In this document: one piece after another, positions 35,930 to 48,900 of the stretch
Position numbering within the stretch: position 1 is the stretch's first letter
Layout: the number at the start of each line of letters is the position of its first letter
Source of the DNA: Aptenodytes patagonicus
Lineage: Eukaryota > Chordata > Aves > Sphenisciformes > Spheniscidae
NCBI RefSeq assembly: GCF_965638725.1
Contig: NC_134950.1
Location: 26,812,932 to 26,876,931 of the forward strand
DNA: 64,000 nucleotides
Reading direction: 5' to 3'
The notes under the pieces: model-generated
Database searches by the model: none
Told to the model about the DNA's origin: nothing
What the model saw: only the letters and a program-made list of their open reading frames with translations
Program-made: the position numbers and the translations under genes

Positions 35930-36484
35930 TGTCGTGGTTTAACCTCAGTCTGCAACTGAGCACCACACAGCCGCTCGCTCACTCCCCCCCACCCCCAGTG
36001 GGATGGGGGAGAGAATTGGAAGAGTAGAAGTGAGAAAACTCATGGGTTGAGATAAAAACAGTTTAATAATTGAAATAAAATTATAATAACAACAATAATA
36101 ATAATAATATACAAAGCAAGTGATGCACAGTGCAATTGCTCACCACCCACCGACCGATGCCCAGCCAGTCCCCGAGCAGTGGCCCCCCCGGCCAGCTTTC
36201 CCCAGTTTATGTACTGAGCATGATGTCACATGGTATGGAATGTCCCTTTGGCCAGTTTGGGTCAGCTGTCCTGGCTGTGCCCCCTCCCAGCTTCTTGTGC
36301 ACCTCCAGCCTTCTCAGTCGGTAGAGCATGGGAAGCTGAAAAGCCCTTGGCTAGCGTAAGCACTACTTAGCAACAACTAAAACATGGGTGTGTTATCAAC
36401 ATTGTTCTCACCCTAAATCCAAAACACAGCACTGTACCAGCTACTAGGAAGGAAATTAACTCTACCCCTGCCGAAACCAGGACA
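35930..36484 (-). mobile_element. Solo LTR 2, ERVL-like, - orientation
   Basis: This is a 555-bp solo LTR flanked by a perfect 5-bp duplication, CCTTG, at 35925-35929 and 36485-36489. On the + strand it begins TGTCGTGG and ends CCAGGACA. Read on the - strand it is the same element as LTR 1: the TATA-like TACATAAA lies on the - strand near 36206-36213 and the poly-A ATTAAA at 36062-36067. An AAT/AAC triplet repeat lies at about 36080-36110. It is nearly identical to LTR 3, with roughly fifteen to twenty differences by eye, mostly transitions and triplet-length changes, so both are fairly recent. No internal retroviral genes remain. Confidence 0.96.
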
Positions 36485-37257
36485 CCTTGTCAAAGGCTTT
36501 AAGGAAGCCAATTCAGTGTTGGAAATGCAGATATTGTTTAGGGAAATGAACTCTGGGAACTCAGCTATCAGTAAGAACTCCTGATGAGCTGAAGTTTTCT
36601 GCTCTTCTCGCTATTACAGTTGCTGGGACAAATATTTATGAGAGGTACTGTGCTCAAGGGAGCCACTTGCTATCTTATCAGGCTGTAAAAGTTCCACCCT
36701 GTGATGTAAAGCAGTGTCAGTCTGAACACTGGCTATGTGGTGAAGAGAAGGGCTAAAACCAGGGGAAAATGAGCCAGGATTGTCTGATCCCTGCTTAGAG
36801 AAAAAGTGTGATTTCTTTTAACCCATCCCAGCAGAACAAGCTGGTTATAAACTATAAAGCTGCAGCAGTTTTGTCTTCACTGGTCAAGCTCTCCATTTCT
36901 TAGGTTTATATTAGCATGGCAACAATAAATCCCACCATTTAGAGGACTCATCAAACTTGAGATGAGGGTCTTGGACTGATGCCCTGTTGCTGGTTTTACA
37001 CAGCCAGGGCAAAGTGAGAGTCAGGAAAGCCTGATCGGCAGAAACTCATTTTGTATTCAAAGCTGGGCGGGTGGGAGGGAGAGGCACAAACGGCATCAGC
37101 TTTCAGTCACTTGTGCTAGTTTTTGAAAGATGTTTTGATTCAAAGGCCAGTTTTCCAGGTTCCCAGCTGAGCTGTGGGACATGGGGCTGCCCAGGCACTT
37201 GCAGATTTGTGTGTATGGTGCAGTGAATTTCAGTTTGGCTTTACTTGGTAAGTCAGT

Positions 37258-37328
37258 CACCATATACATATTGCATATGTGCATATATACTATATGCATA
37301 TTGCACCATATGCATATTGCATATTGTA
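37258..37328. repeat. AT-rich alternating purine-pyrimidine repeat
   Basis: The sequence TATGCATATTGCA occurs twice in direct order (37293-37305 and 37309-37321), embedded in related CATATACATATTGCATATG units. The unit is partly self-complementary, so the DNA could form hairpins. Confidence 0.55.
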
Positions 37329-40300
37329 ATAGTAGTTTTTAATAAAGAGGTTGAGAACCAGATATAAGAAAAAACTTAAACACTGCTGGGCTTTTTTCTC
37401 AAGCACTTGGGGTAAAATCCAACCCCAAAGCTCCAAGACCTTATTCCTGACCCAGCTAATAGGGACAGTGAAACACCTCAGGAGGGCAAACCCAGGAGGT
37501 GAGGAGGCGAAGCAGTGAGCTGCGCAGTGCTGGGGACCAGAGAAGGCTAAGCACAGGGCTGGACGAGAGCACCTGCCCCTGCTCTGGGGCTTGGATGCCT
37601 GCAGGAAAGTGTTTGTCCCTACACCTGGGACCCAGAGCCCCACATCTCCCCCCAGGGTCCGTGGGGACTGCCTGGCTGTGATTTCTGATGAGCGGAGAAG
37701 GGAAATGAAGAGGACCTGAGCCCTGCTTCAGTTTGAAGGGGGAATTATGGCATCTGGGCTTTGCTCCCAGGCTTATTTCTGATTTTTGTCCAATGACTGC
37801 TATATGTAACAGTCCAGGCAGCAGAATCTGTGATCACAGCGATAAACAAAGCCCTAGAGACTAGTTTGTTTTATCATGCCTATTTCAGTGTCCTACAGGT
37901 GGACACGTACATCCAGATGATAGAGTGCTTTAAGACCATCTGCTTTATGGGTCCTAAGGCGATCTGCATTTACATACGTGTGTGAATAAACAAAAAATAG
38001 TGTCAGCCTGCCAGTTTGATGGTTGTTTCATGTCATAATACTATCATGCTTTCTAAACAGACTGTAGCAGAGAAAAGACTTGGGTTTCCTATTTTGTTTT
38101 GACACAGTGTTATATATTTTGAGCTGTGCGAGTTGTGGACATGTCTGTATATGTATTGAGTAATGAATGAAAGAGGTAAAAAAATTGCTTCTTCTGCATT
38201 TATAAGGAAAAAAATGTGATTCTGACATATGCAGTTCATAACTTCTAATGCATATGCCACCCTAAGATGTCATGAAAATTAGCTAGAGGACACCAGCAAG
38301 CTGAAAGAAAGTGAATTTCCCTGTGCTTCAGTAAGGAGTTCAAGTTTTAATCTCCTTTGGAGGTCTTGCAATAAGTAGTATAAACATAAGTAATCTCTAG
38401 AATATGCATCGTTTATTCCAGAAGAGCCATTTGGTTCCATTATGTCATTGCTTGCAAGAAGAAAAAGGGAAACTAAAATCTATCATCTTGACCTGGGCAA
38501 GTTTAATAGCCCAGGAGTTTAACAGCATTAGTTCAGCACCTAACAGGGGCCAGGACCTGACAGCAGCAAATGAGTGAACTTCTCAGCGGGTCTCTTCTGT
38601 CAGCGATGAAGAAGGCAAGCCAGTTCAGTCTGTCTGTGTGCGGTGGGAGAGGTCAGATGTCTGTGCCTGGGGGAGATGGATGCTGTGGCTGGGAGCACTA
38701 CATGTGTGGGGCAACTTCTGCGGGGCTGGGGCTGACGGAGGCCTTCAAGGAGATGCTCTGGGAACAAAGGTGGGGATGTGCTGCCTAATCAGAGCCAGGC
38801 GTGCTGCTGATTCAGCCTCCTCCTGCTTTGAGGAACCTGCAAATGAAACCAGCTTGGGATATCTCTGCCCATGTCCTGGTGGGGATTTATTGAACTGCGA
38901 GGTAGCATCAGTGTCAATGTGAACCAAGAACAAAATACCATGTGGGTGAAGGGCTTGCTGGAGGACATGGCTAGGCTGAGACACATCAGTGGCTGGGAGA
39001 ATTTCACCAATATAATGGACATGGAGTCCTCCAAGGATAGCCAAATGAAGATGCTGGAGACATAGAGCAGCAACAGCGGGGAAGGAGCAGGCCCCTCAGT
39101 AGGGTGGAAACGGCCTGCGAGCTTCCCTGAGGAAGGACAGAGCCCATGTCTTACAGCAGATGAGCAATTCACAGTGACAGCTCCAAGGAAGAAAGAAAGC
39201 AGAGCATGTCTCTGCTTCTAAGGCAGTGTCCATTTTAGGTAGCTCACCTGAGCTCCTGGTGCTGTTACCTGCTCCCCCAGACAGGCACTAAGAATCTGGC
39301 CAAGAATTAAGGTTAACAGGTCAAAACTGAGTATCAAGTTCTAGGAACAGGGATGATTCAGGTAAGATTTTCCTCATCCAAGGCAAAGGCGTTGAAGGGC
39401 CATATCTCCTGGCTAGGGAACAGGGTTGCACAGGTGGTGTAGCTTCATTGACCCTGGCCATCAAGCATTAGTACCCTGAACTGCTGTATACATCTGCTTA
39501 TACCTTTTGTGCTCCTGTTGGCTAAGCTAGCAAGAAGGGCTTAAACGAGGATCAAAGGGGGCTGATGGTGAAGCCCCATAGTACAAAAGTTATGCAGGGA
39601 ACTTGCTGAACAGTCAGTGTCATGCTTTGTTCCTATCCCAACACATGCTTACATAGTTCACCCCCCTTATCCCCTTTACCATGGTGCCTCTTGTTTTGGA
39701 TGATTGCTCACAAAGCTGTGTCCATCTGATCATCTTGATTTGTGCTTTTTGTCCAAGTTCCCTCTCCCCAACACCACAACTTGCACCGTTGTATAAACAT
39801 AAATTATCTCAACGTGAACAGGGGTATAAACAGTGGAAAGGGCAAGGCTATCAAAACAGAGTGAGAGATGCAAAAGGAAGGTCTGAAGAACATCTTAAAT
39901 GCAAGTAATTTGGGGCCCTGTAACACTTAGTAAGTTCTCAAGATTATGAGAACCATAGCGATTTGGCTGAATAATTTGAGACTGGACTGTTCGTACAGAA
40001 GGGGAAAGTGCTTCAGAAAGAACTGTCAGGAAAAAAAGTGAAATGTTGATGGGGATGAATATATTTATTTTCAAGTGCAGAGTACAGGAGATAGGGGTGA
40101 TGTAAGTGTCTGGTAATGATGAGCATGATGAGAATGATGAGAATCCACAGTCCTTGCAAAGGGAAAAGGGAACAAATTAAAATGGACTTGAAAAAAGCAG
40201 ATTTCTATAAAATAAGATTATCGATAAGAAGAATTTCATAGGAAACAAACTAAAGAAAAGCATTAGCAGGAATGACCAGGTCTCTGTATAAATGAAATGA

Positions 40301-42574
40301 AGGGCATAATATGTCCCAATGCAGAAGTAGTATTAGGAAGGGTAGTAAGAGTAACTTTGGTAAATCAGGGCTCTTCAGTGTCTTCAAACTCACAAAGGAA
40401 GCACAAAGACAGTCATAAGTAGGTTACACCACTAAAGGTGAGTATATAGCATAGGCAAATAGAGACAAAATCAGAATTATGGAAGTGCAACTACCAAACC
40501 AATGAGGATAGATAACATGAAAATATTTTATAAGTGCCTTGGTAAGAGTTGCATTGCTTGGGAAATATTGTTTGTAACAGCCTGTCCTCAGCAGCACTGG
40601 GAAGTCTCACCTGGGAGAATCTGGGGCACAGTTCATCAGCAAAGGTGGATAGTGACTGAGCAGCGTCCAGAGGACAACAATGTGAATGAGCAGATGTCTG
40701 GAAGTACCACCTATGGAGACTAGGAGTGGCCATTATTTGCATTTTTTATGTTGCAGGTGTAGCTGATTCTGCCTCAGGAGAAGTAAAGGAACTAGATAAC
40801 GAGAAACTTGAGTTTCATTTAAGCATTATTTTTCTATGCTGCTTTTTCCTTCACTAGCTCATTTTGACACATATTGATGATGTTGTGAAATTATCATGCC
40901 CTAAGAGATCCATAAAAGAAATCTTTTCTAAACAAACAGAAAGGGAAAGAAGCTGAGGTCAGGGAGGTCCCGTTAGTTTTGGAAATGGAAGAGGTACGTG
41001 GAGAGACATCAGGTGAATCAAAACAAGGCGTAAAAGTAAAAAGACAAAGAGAAAAAATTAAAAAGGAGCGAGGGAGGAATGTCAGATCTGATAAATGGGA
41101 AGAGTGAAAAGGATGTGACTAATGATATGAGAAGAGTTGTTTCTGGAAAAACTGACTCTTTGAACAATGATTCACACAATAAACACCTGGATGTTTGCCT
41201 TCTTTTCATCAGATTTACTCAGAGAAACAGCTGGCTCAAGGCACCAGTCTCACTGCTGAGTTTCTTCTTGTGATTTTATCTGTGGCACCATGTTATGACT
41301 GTTGTAAAGCCTTAAGTGCTTCTGGACTTTGTAATGTATTTGACATGGGAGACTTTTTTTTTCCTGTGTGGTTACAACTTGTAAGCAGTTGCTCTGCAGC
41401 GGGGAAATTATTTCAGCCAGAGAAAGACACTAAGGATGAATAGGTTCACCTCTTCCAGTGACTTTAAAAAATATAGGCATTCAATTAAGCATACTAGGTA
41501 CCTTAAATTTGTATTTCACGTACCCCACTGCACTTCCTAATAATTGGATTTGCAAGCAGAGACTCTAGCATTTGAAAGACCAACGCCTAACTTGTTTATG
41601 AGGCTCTGACTTCTGACATCATGACTTGAGTTATTCTGCACTTGTCATCTACAGGTGGGCTAAAAATGACATTAGGAATTTGTTTATGTGAATTTGTTAT
41701 TGTGGTATGAGTTCTGGCTTTTTTGAAATTTATACTTCATGCTGAAAGTACTTCTCATTCATGTCCAACTAGTACACAATTAATCTGCATGTAAGTCACT
41801 TAAAGTCAACATATTTCCAAGAAAGTTCAATTCCCTCCCCCTCATTATATTTACTTTGAAATCATTAACAATGAGTTCTAATGCTTTAATGGAAACTGTT
41901 GGTTTTGAGCTGTGCTCTAAACATAACTCTCTGCTAGCAGGCAGCTTTGAGAAAGTCTGAATCATTCTGAGTGCATGAGCAAATGGAGAACAATTGTGTT
42001 TGAAAGCATGCTGAAAGCACAGTCTAGAGCTTTTTTCTTGGAGAAGCAAATGCTGATTTCGAGGGAAAACTGTGATCTGAAGCACAAACAGAAAGCTCAC
42101 CTTTCCCAGAATTGTACGCCTTCCAGCTGTAATCGATTCTAAACACTTCTTTCTTTGGATGCAAAGTACTTAATGCGCTGCACAAATAATTTAACAATGT
42201 TCAAAAGCAATCTAACATACTGAGGAAATTGAAAGCAGAAGTTAGAACCTGGATGAAAAGTAACATTTCATGAGAGAATAAAATAAGCCTGTTCAAAACT
42301 TCTGAAGTAAGCATGATATTAAAAAGTGAGTTAGCAGAAAGCATAACATTTTAAGGATTATGATTTTTTAAAAACTTCTGTTTTTTCCAAATATATTTTG
42401 TTTATTATTTATTTTACCATAGTTCTTTACAGTCCAGTTGATTTCAGTTCCCCTTACTACAGGAGCTATAATGCAGAGGCTAGCAGGGACTGGTTCCCTT
42501 GAAGGGCTGAAAACCCAAACAGACATGAAAGATGACACATGAGGGAAAGAAATGATTACATCCATTATGAGATG

Positions 42575-42665
42575 AGTATCTGGAAACGGGCAGATAGAGT
42601 GATTCGCTCAAAGTTACCCGAAGTAAATTTGTTGCAGAGCTCAGACAGAATTCGAACTTTCTGAG
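42575..42665 (+). repeat. Probable MIR-type SINE relic
   Basis: The order GGAAACGGGCAGATAGAGTG, then GCTCAAAGTTACCCGAAGTAA, then GCAGAGCTCAGACAGAATTCGAACTTTCTG follows the conserved MIR 3' region (gaaactgaggcacagagagg..tgcccaaggtcac..agtaa..gcagagc..gattcgaac). This is the best MIR-like match in the window. It is old and diverged. Confidence 0.5.
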
Positions 42666-45600
42666 TTGATGACTGATGAATTATTCCCATAACGAGGCTG
42701 GGTCCTTCCCATGCACAGATCTGCTGCGAAAACAAGTCACCTTGTCTTCTGAATGGGAATTATCCCTTTGACTAGGCAAGTAGCAAATATTCTCTCCACC
42801 CGAGGCCCATGCCTTCTGCTTTCCACCTCCTCTCCTACAGAAAGGACAACTTTCCTGCTGCGGCTGCAACCCGTGCCCTGTGTGTTCATTTCTCGCAGCC
42901 CCACCGAAAAAACTGAATTCAGAAAGAAAACCCCAAAGGACATAAAAATATAGAAGGCTGTAAATTATCTCAGAGCTACATTGCTTCCTTACATGGCTGC
43001 CGTTTCATACCACACCTAGTCATTAAGAATCAATAATTCTCCACGCTGTTAATGTTTGAGCTGCTGAAACTCTAGGGCGAGTCTGAGGAACTATAAACTG
43101 TGTGGAGAAGCAGAGACAGACACTACTAACCTGCGCAAAGGTGATTCCCACAGCTGAAAGAAAGAAGCATTTTTAGAGCAGAATAAGCTTTTCATGTTGC
43201 AGGTAAGGGATGGTCTAATTGTCACTTCATGGAAAGATTTTAAAAGCTGAAGCAAGGGGTTTGCTGAAGGCTTTTCTGGCAGCGTGAGGAACTCAGCTGT
43301 CCTCGTAAAATGGATGACTGCTGTGCTAAGGCTTAGTCTGGTTTGTATTTGATTTGGATCAATTTCCTCTGTTTTCTCTTTACTGAATTCGAACATCTGA
43401 AATTAATCATTTAAAGAAAATCAACATTTTTTTTTTCAGGGAACCAAATACTTGTGATTGTTACTGATCTTTAACCTCCGGGAATATTCTTTGTTCTCTG
43501 AATGTTTATTATTGAAAGTCGCTGGGATATGTGTATGTTGGTTATCCTAGAGATTTCTGTTCAGGCAGGGGAACCATAAAGGATTATTAGGGATATAACA
43601 CTGAGATGAAACTAAGAAATGAAGGGGAAAATATGGCTCCAGTCCTCAGCCAGATCTCAGGCTGCTTTTAGTTAAGCTGATCTTATTCTAATCCTGAAAC
43701 TGTCTATTATTGAAAACTTTTGTATGAGTTTATATATACTGAAACTCTATTCTGAGTGACAGTAGTATGTATTTTGGGGCTTTGGTCCTTGGCAGTGCGA
43801 TGCTTCATGAGACTTGGTAGCAGCTTCCAGGCAAAAATAAATGCTCGAGGGCTGATCAAGCCACTCATCCTGGCCTTGCAACAGGCACCGCAAATGGCAT
43901 GACATTAGGGAATGATATTTATAGTCAAAGAGAAGGGAACAGCAAAGGCACTTATCATGCAAACCCGTAACCTATGAAATGGCTGTATTTCCACCACTGT
44001 GTTTTGTAGTTGGATCTGGACAGAGACACCTGGCCGAGACACAGCGCAGTCGGACAGCCACATGAAGGAGTGCGTTTTCCAGCATTTTCTGTCCCCTACA
44101 CTAAGGCTGGACTTGTCCTTTGCTTAAATTTTCTCCTCACCATAGTAGGTCTTGGTCTCTCTCTTTTCCCTGAATCCAGACTGTGGAATCCCCAGACCAC
44201 CCCATACCCTTTTTCCTCACCTCTTGCCTGCCTCCCCCCAGGACTTTTAGCTCCCTGGTGTTCCTCCACCGCCAGCTGGCCGAGGGGCACGTACAGCCGT
44301 GCCTCCCCCAGAAGGGCAGATGAAACCACACAGGCAGCCGCTGGGCATACACTGCAGCCTAACCCTCGGGGGAGGGCATGCCTTTAGGTCCTCTGTCCCA
44401 GCTGCCACCCCAAATTAATAAGGAATTAGTTTTTTGAAGTTCCCACCCTGCTATTAAGTGCAGCTGAAACTGGCCAATATATTCAGAAGAGACTGGGAGG
44501 AGGGGAGTGGAGAGGCTGTCGGACGGATGGAGGAACTGAATGAATTTCCATTGACTAACTGAAATATCAGCAACGGTCTTGGTTCAAAGTGTCTTTTCAG
44601 GAGGTTCAAAGTGTCTTCTCTACCCCTCTGTCTTGCCTGTGCCAGGCCCCTGCTCCTCTGGCTGCAGGCAGCTACAGGGGTTTCACCTTCAGCCCTTGTT
44701 CCCTGACAAATTTAATTATTTTCCTGATCACTTCTGGTTTCAAAGGAGTGTAATTTTATTTTCTTCCAGTACGCACGCAGATAGCTCCCGCCCAAGGAAA
44801 GAGCCCAGTAATTTCAAAGGGCGTAATTGCACACACATTCTGACTCTGCTAAGAATGGGATTTGCAAGATAAAGTCCTGTGGCACGTCCTAAAATGAGTG
44901 CTGGAGACAATAGCAGTGCGGGCAGCAGTTTCTATATTTACAGGTCCCCTTTTTGATCAGCCATTGAGGAAAGAAAAGGAGGAGGGGAAAAAAAGGTATG
45001 ATGGGAAGCCCAAGCAGGAAAACATCTGGAGGGAGCTGTGCCTCCACACTGTCGTCTTCTCCTTGGGAGTCTCCATGGGACAGAGTTGTGGTGGCTGAAG
45101 GATTCCTGTAGGTGTGAGCCAAGTAACATGGAGCATCACTGAAGATGGCAGCACTGTACACCAGCTTCACCTCTCTCCAGAACCGGCCTCACCCTTTTTG
45201 TTAAAATCTGGAAGTAGTGAGAAAGCAAGATTTCATTTCTGAGGAACCCATCTAGTTTCCAGGAAGATGTAACACAAGTCACTGCAGCGTGTGCTCAGGG
45301 TTTTTTTGAAATTTGAGGCAGGCAGTACTCCTTGGACTTGGAAATTTTGTTTCCAGTAGCCATGTTGTTTTAAGGGGTGCAGACACCTCCCGCTTCCTCT
45401 GCCTCTGCAAGCTGCACTGAACAGTTGTTTTTTTGTAACCAGAAGACAGAGGCCTCAGGATGGTCCCTGCAAGACCTTCATCTTCTTGTGGTTATAGTGT
45501 TTCCTGTGAACATGATGTTGCCCTCAGTAAAGCAGAAATTAAAATGGGGCTTGCATGACATAGAATCATTGCAACAGTGAGGGTGCATGGATTGAAGTTT

Positions 45601-45877
45601 TGTGCCAGTTTCAACTTCTGACAGCTGTTTGAGGCTCTCATAGCATGTGGCACCTCCGGCACCACTGGGGACAGACCTGATGGGCACGACCTTCCTGGCC
45701 AGCCCGGTGATGCCAGCGGTCTTGCCTCCCATGGGCAGAGCTGCGCCTGGTCCTTCAGAGCTCACTCCTCATCTGCTTTCTTTCTGCAGCTTCGGGAAAG
45801 CTTAGCTGTAGCCTTTATTCGCAAATAGATTGGGCCAACTCTATGGGGTTAAAGTGACTATCACCTCTTCCTTGCAG

Positions 45878-45947
45878 GAGCTGAAGCAAAGCATATTCCA
45901 GTATGTTTAAGCTGTGTGGACTTCAATTTCTGCTCGTCATTCACTCG
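45878..45947 (+). CDS. CDH17: CDH17 first coding exon (5' UTR end and signal peptide)
   Basis: The acceptor is CTTCCTTGCAG, so a noncoding exon lies upstream. After 25 bases of leader, ATG is at 45903 with A at -3. It encodes MFKLCGLQFLLVIHS, a hydrophobic signal-peptide core that continues into AMC of the next exon. The donor is GTGAGT at 45948, phase 0. The coding part is 45903-45947. Confidence 0.88.
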
Positions 45948-48900
45948 GTGAGTTACAGCTTTCCCTTTGTTTATCTGGGAGCAAATGGCAAAGGTTGCCT
46001 GCGAGCCTCTGAGCTCTAACCCGCGGGGCATCCCAGTCTGCAGGTCAGGCTGGCAGCGTGTGCCGGCAGGGCGGCTGTAACTCTGAGTGTGGGAGTGCAG
46101 CCCCAACACGTGTGTGACCCCATGGCCAAAAGTTAAGAAGACGTGTTGATCATTAGGAAAAAAAATCTTAAAAAAACCTAGAAGAAACCAATTTACCTAT
46201 TTTGCCTCTTGTAGTTCCTACTTAGATATTACTTTTTCCAGTAAGTGGATTTCACGCTAGAAAAGATTTAAAAACACTGCAACAAACCACCAAACAGTGA
46301 AGACGTCTGTATCATGTGTTCATGTGTATTATAATCCATACATGTGCTGACATATTAAATGTATTCTAAGACATATAATGTCACATAGATTAAACCGTGC
46401 ATATTAATTATTTATCCTCATTATTCCATCTATGTGAATCCCTTTTCAGAGGATTTTCTGGTACTGAAATGTATTAATTATGCTATTTATGGACCTCATC
46501 TATTAAACGCAATAGATTTACTGATGTCTGCAAAGGCTATAGTGGTGGCTTCTACTTTACAATTGAAATTAACAGAAAAGATAAAAAATGAGTCAAATTC
46601 AAGTCTACAAAAAAAATTCCTCAGAATATGGAGACCCTGGGGGTGTGGTTGATGTGCAGTAGCGAGTACCTCCTTTTTCCTTCCCATTTCAAGAGTTGCT
46701 GCCCGTGGCAGTGCCGACCCCCGTGAAGCCACTCCACAGCCGTTACAGCCGCCTTCAAAAGGGATGCCAGCCAGATATGGGCCAAGGAGAAAGCCCTATT
46801 TCCCCTTCAGGCCCTTGAGTAGTGATTCATGCTATAGACATATGTTTGGATATACTTATGGTCCACATAAAGTAATTTTAATCAACAGGAAGAGATATCT
46901 CTTATGCTTCACAGCCTGCACTTTGAACCTGTTGGGTTTTATAGCATCAGCCTTTGTTCCTCCACAGCGAGGAACATGACCAAGCAACACCCCTCCACAA
47001 AATAGCCCTGGGGAAAACCTCCAGGAGCCAGGTTGTGCCCACCAGTGTGACACGGGAACAGCTGTAGCAGGTCAGATCCAGGGTCCTGCTATTTTGTCCC
47101 TGGCAGAGGCCAGCAGTCAGCATTTAGCAAAAATAGTAAAGGGTAGCTGTAAAGTATTCTTTCCTGGTATGTGTACCTATTACATGGCTTCTTTTATTTT
47201 TCTACTGTCACTAGTGTTCACTAGCATCCCGCCCCCTCCTTCCCCAGTTCTCACAATATTCTAGTTTTCCTGTTTGCAAAAAAAGTCACAAACCCTTGTA
47301 GACTTGTACTGCCCTTGTAGGAGGGCAGTATCTCTGGCTATTATTAAGCAGAATCTGGCGTTATTCAAACACCACTTGTGACACATACACACACGGAGCA
47401 GTGCTTTAGGGTAAATTGCGCTGAACTTAGCAATGCTTTTGTCATAGCCAGAATTAAGTTTTCCCTTGGCAATATGTAAGCTGTACTTTTCTGTGAGAGG
47501 CTGAATAGCTGTCCCAGCAGCAATAGGACCAAATCCAGGGGAAAAGTCATGCAGCAGAGAACATGCACTGCCAGAGCCTGACTCCATGGGGTGACAATGG
47601 CACTCCAGATCTATAAAGCAGAATAAAGTCATTTTTACACCAGAAGAAAGGGAGTTTTACCTGTGCAGCCAAATGATGGAGCCCTACTTCTGACAGGCAG
47701 CTCCTCAGCATTGGCAAGACCTTGGTGACAGAGGCTGAGACAGATTTGCATGACATTTTTGCCATGAGGTAGAAGCCAAAGATCAGCAGGACGTGTTTGC
47801 TTTGGTTGTGGTTTGCACTCACATGCAACTGATGTGAAGGCACAGGGCCCAAGTGGCTTTCCCAGATTGCCAGGATGCTGAGGCTGGTAGGGGACCTGGG
47901 GATGTGCACCTTTTTCCTTACAAAAAAGGTTTGGATTTACTGGGGAAACTACAAGGCGTGCAGCCCCAATTCCTCCACATCCCCAGGTGTGGCGTTGCGT
48001 CTCCTGACACACTTGTAGTCACAGGACTGTGCAGCTCCTGGATGGGATGTGGCTGCTCCTGCTGTGGGCACAGGTGTGATCCAGAAATGCTTTTATGAAT
48101 TTCCTCTTGCTCTCAGTCTACCCTCAGCTCTTCAGTGCTTCTGTTTGCTCTTGAAGGTAGATCAAATCTCATTTAATTACGTAGTGGTTAGAAAAGGGCA
48201 AGGCCCAAATGTTTGTTTTCAAATGAACTAATAAATAACCCTGATTTTAAAAATGGATGTGCACTGAAGAACCCAGAGATGTTCAATGCAAACCAGCAAG
48301 AGTCTTCTCCATTATACTACAGCAAAATAACTTGCAAGAGGCTCAGTGATGGAGAGCTGCTGTTCTTGCGTGGTGACAGCAGACATCCCTCAGCTGATAT
48401 CCTCCATCCCTTTCTCTCTCTCTCATAGGCTATGTGCCAGAATTTGGGGGACCTGCATGTAACTGGGCCTCTGAAGGACATGAATTTCTCTGTTCCAGAA
48501 GGAGGGGGAGTGCGCTTCATTTACCAGGTAATCAAGTGTCTCTTGATATCCACCCTGGTCAAAAACCCCATAGTTTGAACACACTGACCTCACAGGCAGT
48601 GTTGTCATCTGTGCTGGTGGGAAGAACGGTCCCCCAAGAGGATCTGAAATTAGCTTTGACTTCCTCTGTCTGGGAATTCAAGAGTCTACATGCAAAAAGC
48701 AGGAGACAACCCTTTCTCTCAAACACATTTTAAGAGGATATCCTAAGACAGGGATTAATAATATCAGCATTCCTAGAGAATGGGTTTCCATGTAACTTGT
48801 GTCATCATTTTCCTTCAGCTCTGAGGTTTTCTTCCCAAAGCCATAACCACAGAAGGACAGATCCAGCTCCCAGGCAAATGGAGGATGTGTGTCATTTTTT

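Larger units (their letters stand above)
36490..45877. other. DNA between solo LTR 2 and the first coding CDH17 exon
   Basis: This region probably holds the CDH17 promoter and a noncoding first exon, because the first coding exon starts at a good splice acceptor and human CDH17 also begins with a noncoding exon. I could not pinpoint either. Other contents are an AT-rich repeated segment (37258-37328), a GATGAGAAT-type short repeat (about 40117-40145) and a MIR-like relic (42575-42665). Open frames reach 131 residues but show no family resemblance. Confidence 0.5.

Noticed and set aside
45558-45572. CATAGAATCATTG, resembling a reversed CR1 tail
   Set aside because: Only one octamer-like unit is present and the adjoining sequence does not match the CR1 3' UTR.
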